From the NCBI GenBank assembly GCA_029974635.1, contig JARKQY010000055.1:1-64000 (forward strand): a DNA stretch of 64,000 nucleotides, read 5' to 3'. The notes below the pieces were generated by a model, which was not told where the DNA came from, searched no databases, and worked only from the letters and a program-made list of their open reading frames with translations. Both the position numbers and the translations under genes were made by a program. Below, one piece after another: positions 53,579-62,869 of the stretch; position 1 is the first letter of the stretch, and every line of letters starts with the position of its first letter. Source of the DNA: Bacillota bacterium (GTDB taxonomy: Bacteria; Bacillota; UBA4882; UBA8346).

Positions 53579-53857
53579 ATGACCAAAACCGAACTAATCG
53601 ATAAAGTAGCTGAAAAAAGCGGTTTAACCAAAAAAGACTCTGGTAAAGCCATAGATGCGGTTATTAGCGCCATGACCCAGGCTTTGTCGAAAGGAGACAA
53701 GGTTCAGCTTGTAGGATTCGGTAGTTTTGAAGTCCGTAAAAGAGAAGCTCGCAAAGGACGTAACCCCCAAACCGGCGCTGAAATTAAAATTGCCGCCAGA
53801 AAAGTTCCAGTCTTTAAGGCTGGTAAAGCTTTAAAGGATTCCGTTGCCAAAAAGTAA
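53579..53857 (+). CDS. hup: HU-family DNA-binding protein
   Basis: 92 residues, the standard HU length. N-terminal helices [20 protein letters not shown], the motif [21 protein letters not shown] containing the beta-arm with the DNA-intercalating proline, and [11 protein letters not shown] at the end. It is a homodimeric nucleoid protein. AAAAGGAGGTG is ideal. No sharp terminator; the 205-bp gap after it shows only a loose GGGGCAGT/ACTGTCCC pair. Confidence 0.96.
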   Translation: MTKTELIDKVAEKSGLTKKDSGKAIDAVISAMTQALSKGDKVQLVGFGSFEVRKREARKGRNPQTGAEIKIAARKVPVFKAGKALKDSVAKK

Positions 53858-54083
53858 AAAAAATTAAGGGGCAGTGAATGCAAGGCTGTGTGCTAACAGA
53901 TAGCAATATTTAGGGCGCGCAGAATTAGGAGAACTGTCCCTTTACAATTCCATAAGTTGTATGTGTAAGTTTCCGGCCAGTAAATTCAAGAATTGTACTT
54001 GCCGGTTCCCGGTTTAACCATCCCCCGGCTGTTCTTTCTCTGAACGGCAGTGAATACATTAAGTGGAGGGGGAATGGTTGATA

Positions 54084-54851
54084 ATGAAAATCATATTTTC
54101 CGATTTTTCGTATTTTAAAAAGCCCGTAGTATTTGCATTATGCATAGCCTTAATCTTCGGCGCCGGGTATTATTTGGGGAAATATAGTAATGAAACCTTT
54201 CCGGCTGGAACTTTCGTTGCGAAAGAAATGCCGATATTTTATATCCAAAAGAATGCTCCCGAGGTTTGCCTAACCTTTGACATCAGTTGGGGAGAAAAAA
54301 CGTTACCCCTTGTTCTACAGGTTTTACTGGAAAATCAAGTTCCGGCGACCTTTTTCATCTCCGGGCCTTGGGCTTTAACCCATCCGGAGCAGATCAAAGC
54401 AATTTACGGGAATAATCACGAAATTGGCAGTCACGGCCATAAGCATATCAATTTAAGCCGGTATCCCAAAGAAACGGTAAGGGAGAATATTAAAAAATCC
54501 CACCAAGTTTTGCTTTCGGTAGTGGATAAGGTAGCTCCGTTTTTTCGTCCGCCCAACGGTGATTATGATGATGTTGTTATCGACACCGCCAGAGAGTTGG
54601 GCTTCGAAACCGTGATTTGGGCTGTGGATTCATTGGATTGGAAAAACCCTGGCCCCGATTATATGACCAAACGGATTTTGGAAAAGGTGTTTCCGGGCGC
54701 AATTATCCTTTGCCACGCCAGTGATTCCAGTAAACAAACTCACTTGGCGCTGCCCGGAATAATTAAAGGATTACGGGCCAAAGGATACCGGCTGGTTACT
54801 TTATCCAAACTGATGGAGGGCGGTACTATCGGGAGAAATGATCCGCGGTGA
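54084..54851 (+). CDS. PdaB-like polysaccharide deacetylase
   Basis: 255 residues: one N-terminal membrane helix (about 15-30) and a NodB-homology domain. The first motif is TFDISWG, the form known in the sporulation deacetylase PdaB, not TFDDG. Then HEIGSHGHKHINLS with the metal histidines, RPPNGDYDD and LCHASD complete it. It likely removes acetyl groups from peptidoglycan of the spore cortex or wall, outside the membrane. Start is the ATG 54084; a TTG at 54078 fits GGAGG better and cannot be excluded. Confidence 0.88.
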   Translation: MKIIFSDFSYFKKPVVFALCIALIFGAGYYLGKYSNETFPAGTFVAKEMPIFYIQKNAPEVCLTFDISWGEKTLPLVLQVLLENQVPATFFISGPWALTHPEQIKAIYGNNHEIGSHGHKHINLSRYPKETVRENIKKSHQVLLSVVDKVAPFFRPPNGDYDDVVIDTARELGFETVIWAVDSLDWKNPGPDYMTKRILEKVFPGAIILCHASDSSKQTHLALPGIIKGLRAKGYRLVTLSKLMEGGTIGRNDPR

Positions 54852-54958
54852 AGAATAGTTATTGATTATTAGATATCGGCTAAAAAATAAGCCCAAAAAG
54901 ATTTTATATCGGTTTTGACCGAGTGATACTCGTAGAAGTAGTTCTGTAGAGAGATAAG

Positions 54959-55010
54959 TTTAATCCTGTTAATCTTATAATTCTGTAAATCCTGATCAAA
55001 TCCTGGTCAT
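54959..55010. repeat. Dispersed AATCCTGT-type repeat
   Basis: TTTAATCCTGTTAATC, then TTCTGTAAATCCTGATCA and AATCCTGGTCA: the same words as at 53371 and 48391. It directly precedes the lepB promoter. Confidence 0.6.
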
Positions 55011-55033
55011 TGCCCGTCACAATATGTTATAAT
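55004..55033 (+). promoter_or_regulatory. lepB promoter
   Basis: TGGTCA (55004-55009), an 18-nt spacer and TATAAT (55028-55033) preceded by TGT, an extended -10. The -35 lies in the end of the dispersed repeat. Confidence 0.5.
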
Positions 55034-55135
55034 GGTCCTATTGAAATTTTATGATTCAAATTACGTTTATTATCTTAATACGGATAAAGCTTAATTCATT
55101 AATGATTGGAAATAAGTTTCCTGGGAGTGAACTTC

Positions 55136-55696
55136 ATGTCCAAAGAACAATCCGGTCCGGATAAACAAAAGTATACCGTAGGGCGTTTTTTACGGGATAT
55201 TGTGGAAGTGGTTGTCCCGGCGGTAATTCTCTATGTAGTTATCAGCAGCTTTTTCTTGCAGTCCCGCGAAGTTCCCACTGCATCTATGGTGCCGACAATC
55301 GCGGAGCACGACCGTTTTTTGTTGAATAAAACCGCGTATTGGTATAATAAACCTAAGCGTTTTGATATTATTGTTTTAAAACCCCCGCCAGCCGCCGGTT
55401 CCGATCTGGCGTTTGTAAAACGGGTTATTGCTCTTCCCGGTGAGACCCTTCGCATCAGTAGGGGAGTCGTCTATATTGACGGTCGTCCCCTCGAAGAACC
55501 CTTTATTACGGCTGATCGGGCTCCCGATTATGAATTTGGCCCATTTATTGTCCCTGATGATCAATTATTTGTGCTTGGTGATAACCGGAATAACAGTTTT
55601 GACAGTCATTCCTGGGGACCTGTACCGCTTAAAAATGTGGAAGGACATGCCTGGTGGCGTTATTGGCCGGTTAACCGGATGGGCCTTGTAAAATAA
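55136..55696 (+). CDS. lepB: Signal peptidase I
   Basis: 186 residues from ATG 55136 (GGGAG 10 nt upstream; in-frame codons to 55106 are leader). One N-terminal helix (VVVPAVILYVVISSFFL), then the catalytic serine in VPTASMVPTI and lysine in FVKRVIALPGE, with VLGDNRNNSFDSHSWG near the end. It cleaves Sec signal peptides outside the membrane. It lies 12 bp before the ABC-F gene, perhaps co-transcribed. Confidence 0.95.
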   Translation: MSKEQSGPDKQKYTVGRFLRDIVEVVVPAVILYVVISSFFLQSREVPTASMVPTIAEHDRFLLNKTAYWYNKPKRFDIIVLKPPPAAGSDLAFVKRVIALPGETLRISRGVVYIDGRPLEEPFITADRAPDYEFGPFIVPDDQLFVLGDNRNNSFDSHSWGPVPLKNVEGHAWWRYWPVNRMGLVK

Positions 55697-55708
55697 GGAA
55701 AGATCACA

Positions 55709-57631
55709 ATGTCATTACTTCAAGTTCACGATTTAGACAAGTTTTACGGTGCAGTCCCCATTATTCGCGGGGCTACTTTTTCGATCCAGCCCGGGGAAAA
55801 ATGGGGTTTGATAGGTCGGAACGGGTGCGGAAAAACTACTTTGTTCAAGGTCTTAACCGGAATCGAAGAATACGACCAGGGCGCAATTCATTGGGCTCAA
55901 AATACCCGGATTGGTTATTTGGCTCAAGATCCCCAATTCAATTCAGAGAACAGCGTTTATCAGGAATTGCGGAATTTATTCGGAGAATTGGATGCTCTGC
56001 AAAGAGATTTGCTTGGGCTGCAGGAACGGATGAATATTTCGGGCCTGGAACCAGATGAGCTTGACTTATTGGTTGAGCAGTTTCACCAATTGAGCGAACG
56101 GTTTGAAGTGGCCGGAGGCTATCAAATCGAGGGCAGAATTCAAGGGGTTTTAAGAGGTTTGGGTTTTCCCAAGGAGCGCTGGCAGGATTCCACCGCTGTA
56201 CTCAGCGGCGGCGAGAGAACCCGTTTGGCGTTAGCCCGTATTTTGCTCGCTGCCAACGATATTCTTTTTTTGGACGAGCCGACCAATTATTTGGATTTGG
56301 CGGCAATTGAGTGGTTGGAAGATTATTTAAAGGACTATAAAGGCGCTGCTTTAATTATTTCTCATGATCGGTTTTTTCTGGATCGGGTTGTGAATGGAAT
56401 TTTTGAACTGGAGTTTTGTAATATAACCCGTTATCGCGGCAATTATTCCGAGTATCGTTCACAGCGAAACGCGGTTCACCAATCTGCTGTAAAAGCATAT
56501 CAGGAGCAGCAAAGGGAGATTAACCGGTTAGCCAAGTTTGTACGGGAAGCGGATTCGACCGCCAAACGCAAAGCTCATAGCATCGAAAAACGATTGGAAA
56601 AAATGGAACGAATTTCAAGGCCGGTTCATGATGAAGAAAATATTAAAATAGAGTTTTCCCGTCACCAACCCAGTTCCCGGCAGGTGCTTGAGGTTAAAGG
56701 CCTTTCCAAGCGTTTCGCTTTCAAGACATTATTTCATGATATTCATTTCAAAATCGAGTCCGGTGAAAAAATTGGCTTGATTGGCCCCAATGGCGCCGGT
56801 AAAACTACGTTGCTAAAATTGATTCTGGGTTTGGAGAGTTCTGATGATGGCGTAATCAATTTAGGGTATGAGGTCAAAACCGGTTATTTTAGCCAACTTG
56901 ATGCTACAATAGATTTGAAGGGGACACCATTCAGTCAGGTACAGGAAATCTCCGGCTTGGACAATACGGAAACACGTACGCTGTTGGGGCGTTTTCGATT
57001 TCGCGGTGATGATGTATTTAAATCCGTAACGGATTTAAGCGGCGGAGAACGCCGCCGCTTGGGGCTTTTGAAATTAATGCTGTCGAAGACGAATTTTTTG
57101 ATTTTGGATGAACCTACTAATCATTTGGACTTGGAATCCATTGAAGTGGTTGAAGAGGCGCTACGGAATTTTAACGGAACAGTTTTGGTCGTATCCCATG
57201 ACCGGTACTTTTTAAATCAAATCGGAAGCCGTTATTTGCTTCTTGAAAACAGTCAATTATTGTCATTTCCTTCATACCAGCATTATCTGAACTGGCGGCA
57301 ACAATTGCCGGGAGCGCTCCAAGAGCAAGCTGCCAAGCAACCCAGCGAATCCCAGATGCAACGGCTGCAAAGCAAGGAAAAGCAGCGCGAAATAAAACGC
57401 AAACAGCGTTCAATGTCCGAAATGGAGACTGAAATCCATCAATTTGAAATCAGAAAAAAAGAATTGACGGAAGTATTAAACGACCCGGTGGTTCATGCCG
57501 ATTATAAAAGAAGTATCGAATTAAGCCAGGAATTAGCAGAAATCGAAGCCCAATTAGTTAATCGCTATGAAACCTGGGAACAATTGCAAGCGGAGTTGGA
57601 TTTAATGCATGAAAAGAATTCAATTGGATGA
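55709..57631 (+). CDS. ABC-F family ATPase
   Basis: 640 residues: two ABC domains without membrane parts, Walker A GRNGCGKTT and GPNGAGKTT, signatures LSGGERTR and LSGGERRR, Walker B LFLDEPTNYLDL and LILDEPTNHLDL, joined by the ABC-F linker (about 240-320; AYQEQQREINRLAKFV). A C-terminal coiled coil (about 545-640) rich in Lys/Glu follows, as in Uup/YdiF. ABC-F proteins act on the ribosome E site. A housekeeping role is more likely than antibiotic resistance, since no resistance context is seen. AAGGAAAG precedes the ATG. Confidence 0.9.
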   Translation: MSLLQVHDLDKFYGAVPIIRGATFSIQPGEKWGLIGRNGCGKTTLFKVLTGIEEYDQGAIHWAQNTRIGYLAQDPQFNSENSVYQELRNLFGELDALQRDLLGLQERMNISGLEPDELDLLVEQFHQLSERFEVAGGYQIEGRIQGVLRGLGFPKERWQDSTAVLSGGERTRLALARILLAANDILFLDEPTNYLDLAAIEWLEDYLKDYKGAALIISHDRFFLDRVVNGIFELEFCNITRYRGNYSEYRSQRNAVHQSAVKAYQEQQREINRLAKFVREADSTAKRKAHSIEKRLEKMERISRPVHDEENIKIEFSRHQPSSRQVLEVKGLSKRFAFKTLFHDIHFKIESGEKIGLIGPNGAGKTTLLKLILGLESSDDGVINLGYEVKTGYFSQLDATIDLKGTPFSQVQEISGLDNTETRTLLGRFRFRGDDVFKSVTDLSGGERRRLGLLKLMLSKTNFLILDEPTNHLDLESIEVVEEALRNFNGTVLVVSHDRYFLNQIGSRYLLLENSQLLSFPSYQHYLNWRQQLPGALQEQAAKQPSESQMQRLQSKEKQREIKRKQRSMSEMETEIHQFEIRKKELTEVLNDPVVHADYKRSIELSQELAEIEAQLVNRYETWEQLQAELDLMHEKNSIG

Positions 57632-57723
57632 ATTAACGGATTACTTTGGGTTTATCTCCAAAAGTTACAGAAAGGATTGGGTTTACGGATCGAGAATAGA
57701 CTCAAAGTGGAGGTGCACGCCTA

Positions 57724-60093
57724 ATGTCAAATTCCGGTGAGTTAAAAACCGATGTAATGCGAGAAACTCTTCCATTACTCCCTTTACGCGGTTTGATTAT
57801 TTTTCCGTACATGGTTTCTCCTTTCGAAGTGGCCAGGGACAAGTCCATTAGCGCCTTGGAAGAAGCCATGCTTTATGACCGTTTAATCATTTTATCTTCG
57901 CAACGTCAAGCCAAAGTATATGAACCCTATCCTGAACCGGGGGATATTTATGAGGTTGGTACCATGGCTGAGATTAAGCAGCTATTAAAACTTCCCGACG
58001 GCACTATCCGGGTGTTGGTTGAGGGCCGCTGCCGGGTAAATATTAATTGTTATCAACAAACCGAACCTCATTATCGCGTAAAGTTTGATGTAATTGCCGA
58101 GTGTTCGGAGAAAAATGTTGAAACCGAAGCTTTGATGCGATCAACCTTATATCAGTTTGAGCAGTATATCAAATTGAGTAAGAAGATCCCGCCCGAAGTC
58201 ATGACTTCCGTAAATAACCTGGAAGACCCAGGGCGCATGGCCGATATTATCACTTCCAACCTGAATTTGAAGTTGGAAGAAAAACAAGAAATCCTGGAAG
58301 CGGTTCATCCCCGGGAAAGGTTGGAGAAACTCTGTTCCTTCCTGGTTAAGGAGATCGATATCCTGGAAATGGAGCGCAAAATTCATCTGCGGGTTCGCAA
58401 GCAAATGGAAAAAACACAAAAAGAATACTATTTGCGGGAACAGATGAAAGCAATTCAAAAAGAATTGGGTGATCAGGATGATCGGACCGCTGAGGTCGAG
58501 GAATTACGCAATAAACTGGCACAATTGAATTTGCCGGAAGAAGTTGAAGAGAAAGCATTAAAAGAAATTGATCGCCTGGCCAAAATGCCGCCGATGTCCG
58601 CGGAAGCGGTCGTTGTCCGGAATTATATTGATTGGATTCTGGTTTTGCCCTGGAGTAAGCTGACCGAAGATAGGCTAGATGTCACAACCGCAGAGCAAAT
58701 CTTAAACGAGGACCATTATGGCCTGGAAAAAGTCAAGGAACGGATTTTGGAGTATTTGGCGGTATGCCAGTTGACGAAGCAACTAAAAGGTCCCATTTTA
58801 TGTTTAATTGGACCGCCGGGAGTCGGGAAAACATCCCTGGCCAAATCGGTTGCCCGGGCAATCAACCGTAAATTCGTCCGTTTTTCACTGGGAGGCGTCC
58901 GTGATGAAGCTGAGATCAGAGGTCACCGTCGCACCTATGTGGGCGCTATGCCGGGTAAAATCATCCAGATTATGAAACAGGCCGCCACCAAAAATCCAGT
59001 GATACTCTTGGATGAGATCGATAAGATGAGCGCAGATTTCAGGGGCGACCCGGCCTCGGCTTTACTCGAGGTGCTTGATCCCGAGCAAAACTGTGCCTTT
59101 GGCGATCATTATCTGGAAGTTACGTTTGATCTATCCAAAGTACTTTTCATCACCACCGCCAATACTTACCAGGGAATACCGAGACCGCTGCTGGATCGGA
59201 TGGAGGTTATCAATATTTCCGGGTATACGGAAGAGGAGAAGTTGGAGATCGCTAAACGGCATTTATTGCCGAAACAGACCAAAGACCACGGTATGACCAT
59301 GGATGAATTAATCATTCCGGACCTGGTGTTACGGCAAGTAATTAATGGTTATACCCGGGAGTCCGGGGTCCGGAGTTTGGAACGCCAGCTCGCCGGAGTA
59401 TGCCGGAAAGCGGCCCGTGAAATCGTTCAAACTTCCAAAAAACCCATCCGGGTCACGAAGACCACTTTGCATAAGTTTTTGGGAACGGAGAAATATCATT
59501 ATAATGTTGCTGAAGAGCAGGATCAGATCGGGTTAGCCACCGGCCTAGCATGGACTGAGGTTGGCGGTGATATTCTTACCATTGAAGTCACGTTGGTAAA
59601 AGGTAAAGGACAATTGATCCTGACCGGGAAATTAGGTGAAGTGATGCGGGAGTCAGCACAGGCGGCCTATAGTTATATCCGCTCACGCGCCAGCGAACTG
59701 GGAATTAATGAGGATTTTACCGAGCATTATGATTTGCATGTCCATGTTCCTGAAGGCGCTATTCCTAAAGACGGGCCCTCAGCCGGTATTACCATTGCCA
59801 CCGCCATTGTTTCCGCTTTAACCAACCGGCCGGTGCGTAAAGATGTGGCGATGACGGGAGAAATTACCCTACGGGGCCGTGTATTGCCTATCGGAGGTTT
59901 AAAAGAGAAAGTCCTGGCGGCTTATCGGGGCGGTATCAAAAAAGTAATCGCACCCCGGGAAAACCAGAAGGATCTTGAAGAGATTCCGGCCAATATTACC
60001 CGTAAGCTCGATATTGAACTGGTGGAATCCATGGATGACGTTTGGAGGCAGGCTTTAGCTCCGATTTCCGAGGGGGCATCCACCCTTAATTAA
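57724..60093 (+). CDS. lon: ATP-dependent protease La (Lon)
   Basis: 789 residues. N-terminal substrate domain (1-205), coiled coil, AAA+ ATPase with Walker [10 protein letters not shown] (about 362) and Walker [11 protein letters not shown], and the C-terminal S16 protease with serine in PKDGPSAG (about 685) and lysine in [10 protein letters not shown] (about 727). It degrades damaged and regulatory proteins. ATG after GGAGGTG, with 92 bp after the ABC-F gene. Its stop lies in an AT-rich hairpin. Confidence 0.97.
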   Translation: MSNSGELKTDVMRETLPLLPLRGLIIFPYMVSPFEVARDKSISALEEAMLYDRLIILSSQRQAKVYEPYPEPGDIYEVGTMAEIKQLLKLPDGTIRVLVEGRCRVNINCYQQTEPHYRVKFDVIAECSEKNVETEALMRSTLYQFEQYIKLSKKIPPEVMTSVNNLEDPGRMADIITSNLNLKLEEKQEILEAVHPRERLEKLCSFLVKEIDILEMERKIHLRVRKQMEKTQKEYYLREQMKAIQKELGDQDDRTAEVEELRNKLAQLNLPEEVEEKALKEIDRLAKMPPMSAEAVVVRNYIDWILVLPWSKLTEDRLDVTTAEQILNEDHYGLEKVKERILEYLAVCQLTKQLKGPILCLIGPPGVGKTSLAKSVARAINRKFVRFSLGGVRDEAEIRGHRRTYVGAMPGKIIQIMKQAATKNPVILLDEIDKMSADFRGDPASALLEVLDPEQNCAFGDHYLEVTFDLSKVLFITTANTYQGIPRPLLDRMEVINISGYTEEEKLEIAKRHLLPKQTKDHGMTMDELIIPDLVLRQVINGYTRESGVRSLERQLAGVCRKAAREIVQTSKKPIRVTKTTLHKFLGTEKYHYNVAEEQDQIGLATGLAWTEVGGDILTIEVTLVKGKGQLILTGKLGEVMRESAQAAYSYIRSRASELGINEDFTEHYDLHVHVPEGAIPKDGPSAGITIATAIVSALTNRPVRKDVAMTGEITLRGRVLPIGGLKEKVLAAYRGGIKKVIAPRENQKDLEEIPANITRKLDIELVESMDDVWRQALAPISEGASTLN

Positions 60094-60110
60094 AGCTGAC
60101 GCTTTAATTA
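60087..60110 (+). terminator. AT-rich hairpin at the lon stop codon
   Basis: TAATTAAAGC/GCTTTAATTA with a TGAC loop, overlapping the TAA of lon; no T run. Probably mRNA-stabilising. Confidence 0.4.
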
Positions 60111-60191
60111 GTGAAATTATCATAGATAATTCATAGATAATTCATAATAAAAGCTGTGCTGTTTTCTTCTATTTATTAACACGTTCGTGGT

Positions 60192-60230
60192 CCCTCCCCT
60201 GTAACTACGCGAGTGCGCGGCAGGGGAGGG
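60192..60230 (+). terminator. GC-rich hairpin between lon and mutS2
   Basis: A perfect 10-bp stem CCCTCCCCTG/CAGGGGAGGG with a 19-nt loop containing CGCGAGTGCGCG, followed by TTTGCGTT. Very stable; a weak T tract. Upstream sit two copies of CATAGATAATT (about 60120-60145). It could be the lon terminator or a mutS2 leader element. Confidence 0.5.
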
Positions 60231-60373
60231 TTTGCGTTCCCGAATACCAAAGCGGGATTTCCTAGCTCTGTGGATTTATCCCGCGGTGGACAGATTAACA
60301 TTCATAATCTTTAGTAATTTTCGTTAAATATCAGCAATGAATATGAATCTGTAAAGAGAGAGAAGGCTTGTTT

Positions 60374-62749
60374 TTGAACGAAAGAACCTTACGGATTTTA
60401 GAATTTCCAAAAATTATTGCCCAGATAACCAGCTTGGCTGCTACCAGTTTGGGCAAGGAACTCATAGCGGATATCAAACCCTTGAATGACTTCAATCAAA
60501 TTCGAGAGTCCCAACAGATTACCACCGAAACGGTTATGATTCTGGCGGAAAGCGATGGAGTCCCTCTAGGGGGGATTTTTGATGTGCGTAATGCAGTCAA
60601 AAAAGCATCCCTGGAAGGAATATTAAGCTCCCATGAACTGTTAGAAATCAGCTCAACCTTAAGAGCCTCGCGGTTAATGAGGGAATTCCTGGTTTCAAAG
60701 CGCGAAACTCTGGAACGGTCCAGAAAAAATTCGATACTGGCAGATTGGGGTGGGTGTCTGGGAAGTTTTGCCGGTGTGGAACGGGAACTGGATCGCTGTA
60801 TCAGTCCCGAAGGCGAAGTGTTGGACAGTGCCAGTCCGGTCTTGCATAATTTACGTTCTCAAATGAAGGTGCTTCAAAACCGGATTAAGGATAAGACGGA
60901 TGCTATCATTCGCTCCAGCGAAAACTCTAAATATTTGCAAGATCTTATAGTTACCGTGCGTCATGAGCGATACTGTATTCCGGTTAAGCAAGAGTACCGG
61001 TCAATGTTTCCGGGAATCGTCCATGATCAGTCCGCCAGCGGGGCTACCCTGTTTATAGAACCCCTGGCAGTAGTTGAGCTGAATAATCAGCTGAAAATTG
61101 TTGAATCTGAAGAGCAAGAAGAAATTAACCGGATTTTGCGGCTTTTATCAAGCCGGATTAAAGAGATTAGCGCTGAGTTTCTCACTAGCATAATGATATT
61201 AGGGCGTTTGGATCTGGCTTTCTCCAAGGGTAAGTATAGCATGCAGTTAAGAGGTGCGGAGCCGGAACTGAACCAATCGGGAATGATCCAATTATACAAC
61301 GCCAGACACCCGTTGTTAACCGGAAAAGTGGTACCGATTACTGTAACTTTGGGCCGGGAGTTTGATACCTTGGTAATTACCGGTCCCAATACCGGAGGAA
61401 AAACAGTTTCATTAAAGACCATCGGTTTATTAACCGTAATGGCCCAATCCGGTTTGCATATTCCGGCTGAACCGGGTTCCTCGGTGGGCCAATTCACGGA
61501 AATCTTCTGTGATATCGGAGATGAACAAAGTATTGAGCAAAGTTTATCAACTTTTTCCTCACATCTGTCTCAGATTGTAAAAATTATCAAGACGGTTTCC
61601 GGTCCTCAATTTTTGGTATTACTCGATGAATTGGGCGCGGGAACGGATCCTGCCGAAGGAGCCGCCCTGGCTATGAGTATTTTAACCCATCTTCACAATT
61701 TGGGAGTACGAACCGTAGCCACTACTCACTATAGTGAATTAAAAGCCTTCGCTTACAAAACCCAGGGTGTGAAAAACGCTTCGGTGGAATTTGATATTGA
61801 GACCTTACGTCCTACTTATCATCTCCTGGTAGGTCTGCCTGGCAGCAGTCAAGCTTTCGAAATCGCAGGCAAACTCGGTCTGCCGGATACCGTCATAAAT
61901 GACGCGCGGGGTTATATATCCGCTGAAGCAATGAAAGTAGAAGATATGTTGCATCAAATCGAGAACGATCACCGCAAAGCCCGGGAAAACCGGCGCGCTA
62001 CCGAAGAGGACCGCTTGAAAGGCGAACGTTATAGGGCGGAATACGAAACGGAACTGGCGAAACTAAAACGCGAAAAAGCGGAAATATTGCGTCAGGCCCG
62101 GGTCGAATCCCGGGAGATTTTACTGGAAGCCCGCCGGGAGAGCGAAAATCTATTGCGTCAATTACGGGAGGCCCCGGCTGAACAACTTCCTAAGATTGTC
62201 AATGAAGCAAGAGTGAAGATAACTAATGATTTGGCCAAGATTAACGCTGAGGTGGAAGAACCTGTAGCGGAAAGCCGGACTGATCCTTCCATGTTAAAAA
62301 CCGGGAGCCGGGTGCGCGCCCTTTCGTTGAACCAAACCGGCGTGATATTGGAGATAAATGGGGATACAGCCCAGATTCAACTTGGTATTATCAAGGCCAA
62401 TCTGCCCCTTGCGGATTTGGAGCTTATTCCGGAGGAGAAAATTCATATAAAAACCCGGGCCCGGAAAAGCGGTGAAACCGGCCTGGAAGCCGCCAAAAAT
62501 ATCTCCGCCGAAATCAATGTGCTGGGTTTAACAGTGGACGAAGCTTTATATCAAGTGGAAAAATACCTGGATCAGGCTGTTTTGGCAGGGCTGCGCCGTT
62601 TCCGGATCGTCCACGGCAAGGGAACGGGAGCATTGCGACATGCGATACAGGGATACCTTAAAGATATCCCACTGGTAAAATCAGTGACCATCGCTGAACA
62701 GAATGAGGGCGGGTTGGGGGCTTCCATTGTGGAGTTAAAGGGGAATTAG
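60374..62749 (+). CDS. mutS2: Endonuclease MutS2
   Basis: 791 residues from TTG 60374, 7 nt after AGAAGG. It lacks the MutS mismatch-binding N-terminus, starts with the clamp-like domain, then the ABC ATPase with GPNTGGKTVS (about 336) and LLDELGAGTDPAEGA, a long coiled coil (about 515-640), a KOW-like part and the C-terminal Smr domain with the HGKGTGALR motif (about 746). In Bacillus MutS2 splits collided ribosomes, and it also suppresses recombination. The bidirectional terminator follows. Confidence 0.96.
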   Translation: MNERTLRILEFPKIIAQITSLAATSLGKELIADIKPLNDFNQIRESQQITTETVMILAESDGVPLGGIFDVRNAVKKASLEGILSSHELLEISSTLRASRLMREFLVSKRETLERSRKNSILADWGGCLGSFAGVERELDRCISPEGEVLDSASPVLHNLRSQMKVLQNRIKDKTDAIIRSSENSKYLQDLIVTVRHERYCIPVKQEYRSMFPGIVHDQSASGATLFIEPLAVVELNNQLKIVESEEQEEINRILRLLSSRIKEISAEFLTSIMILGRLDLAFSKGKYSMQLRGAEPELNQSGMIQLYNARHPLLTGKVVPITVTLGREFDTLVITGPNTGGKTVSLKTIGLLTVMAQSGLHIPAEPGSSVGQFTEIFCDIGDEQSIEQSLSTFSSHLSQIVKIIKTVSGPQFLVLLDELGAGTDPAEGAALAMSILTHLHNLGVRTVATTHYSELKAFAYKTQGVKNASVEFDIETLRPTYHLLVGLPGSSQAFEIAGKLGLPDTVINDARGYISAEAMKVEDMLHQIENDHRKARENRRATEEDRLKGERYRAEYETELAKLKREKAEILRQARVESREILLEARRESENLLRQLREAPAEQLPKIVNEARVKITNDLAKINAEVEEPVAESRTDPSMLKTGSRVRALSLNQTGVILEINGDTAQIQLGIIKANLPLADLELIPEEKIHIKTRARKSGETGLEAAKNISAEINVLGLTVDEALYQVEKYLDQAVLAGLRRFRIVHGKGTGALRHAIQGYLKDIPLVKSVTIAEQNEGGLGASIVELKGN

Positions 62750-62829
62750 TCGCGATTTCAGGGTTATAATCAATCTCGCGCAGAGATGCCGTCACCTTGA
62801 TGGCAAAGGCGCAGCGTCAAGAATATTAA

Positions 62830-62869
62830 AGCAAAAAGCCGCAGTTTTTTAATCCCGCGGCTTTTTGCT
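62830..62869. terminator. Bidirectional terminator between mutS2 and the PBP gene
   Basis: A perfect 13-bp stem AGCAAAAAGCCGC/GCGGCTTTTTGCT with a 14-nt loop; T runs in both arms serve both strands. It ends one base before the PBP stop codon. Confidence 0.9.

Noticed and set aside
54084..54851. Inactive deacetylase, because TFDDG is missing
   Set aside because: TFDISWG is the normal form in the PdaB branch.
55709..57631. Antibiotic resistance ABC-F
   Set aside because: No resistance gene context; the C-terminal coiled coil and position fit the housekeeping Uup/YdiF type.
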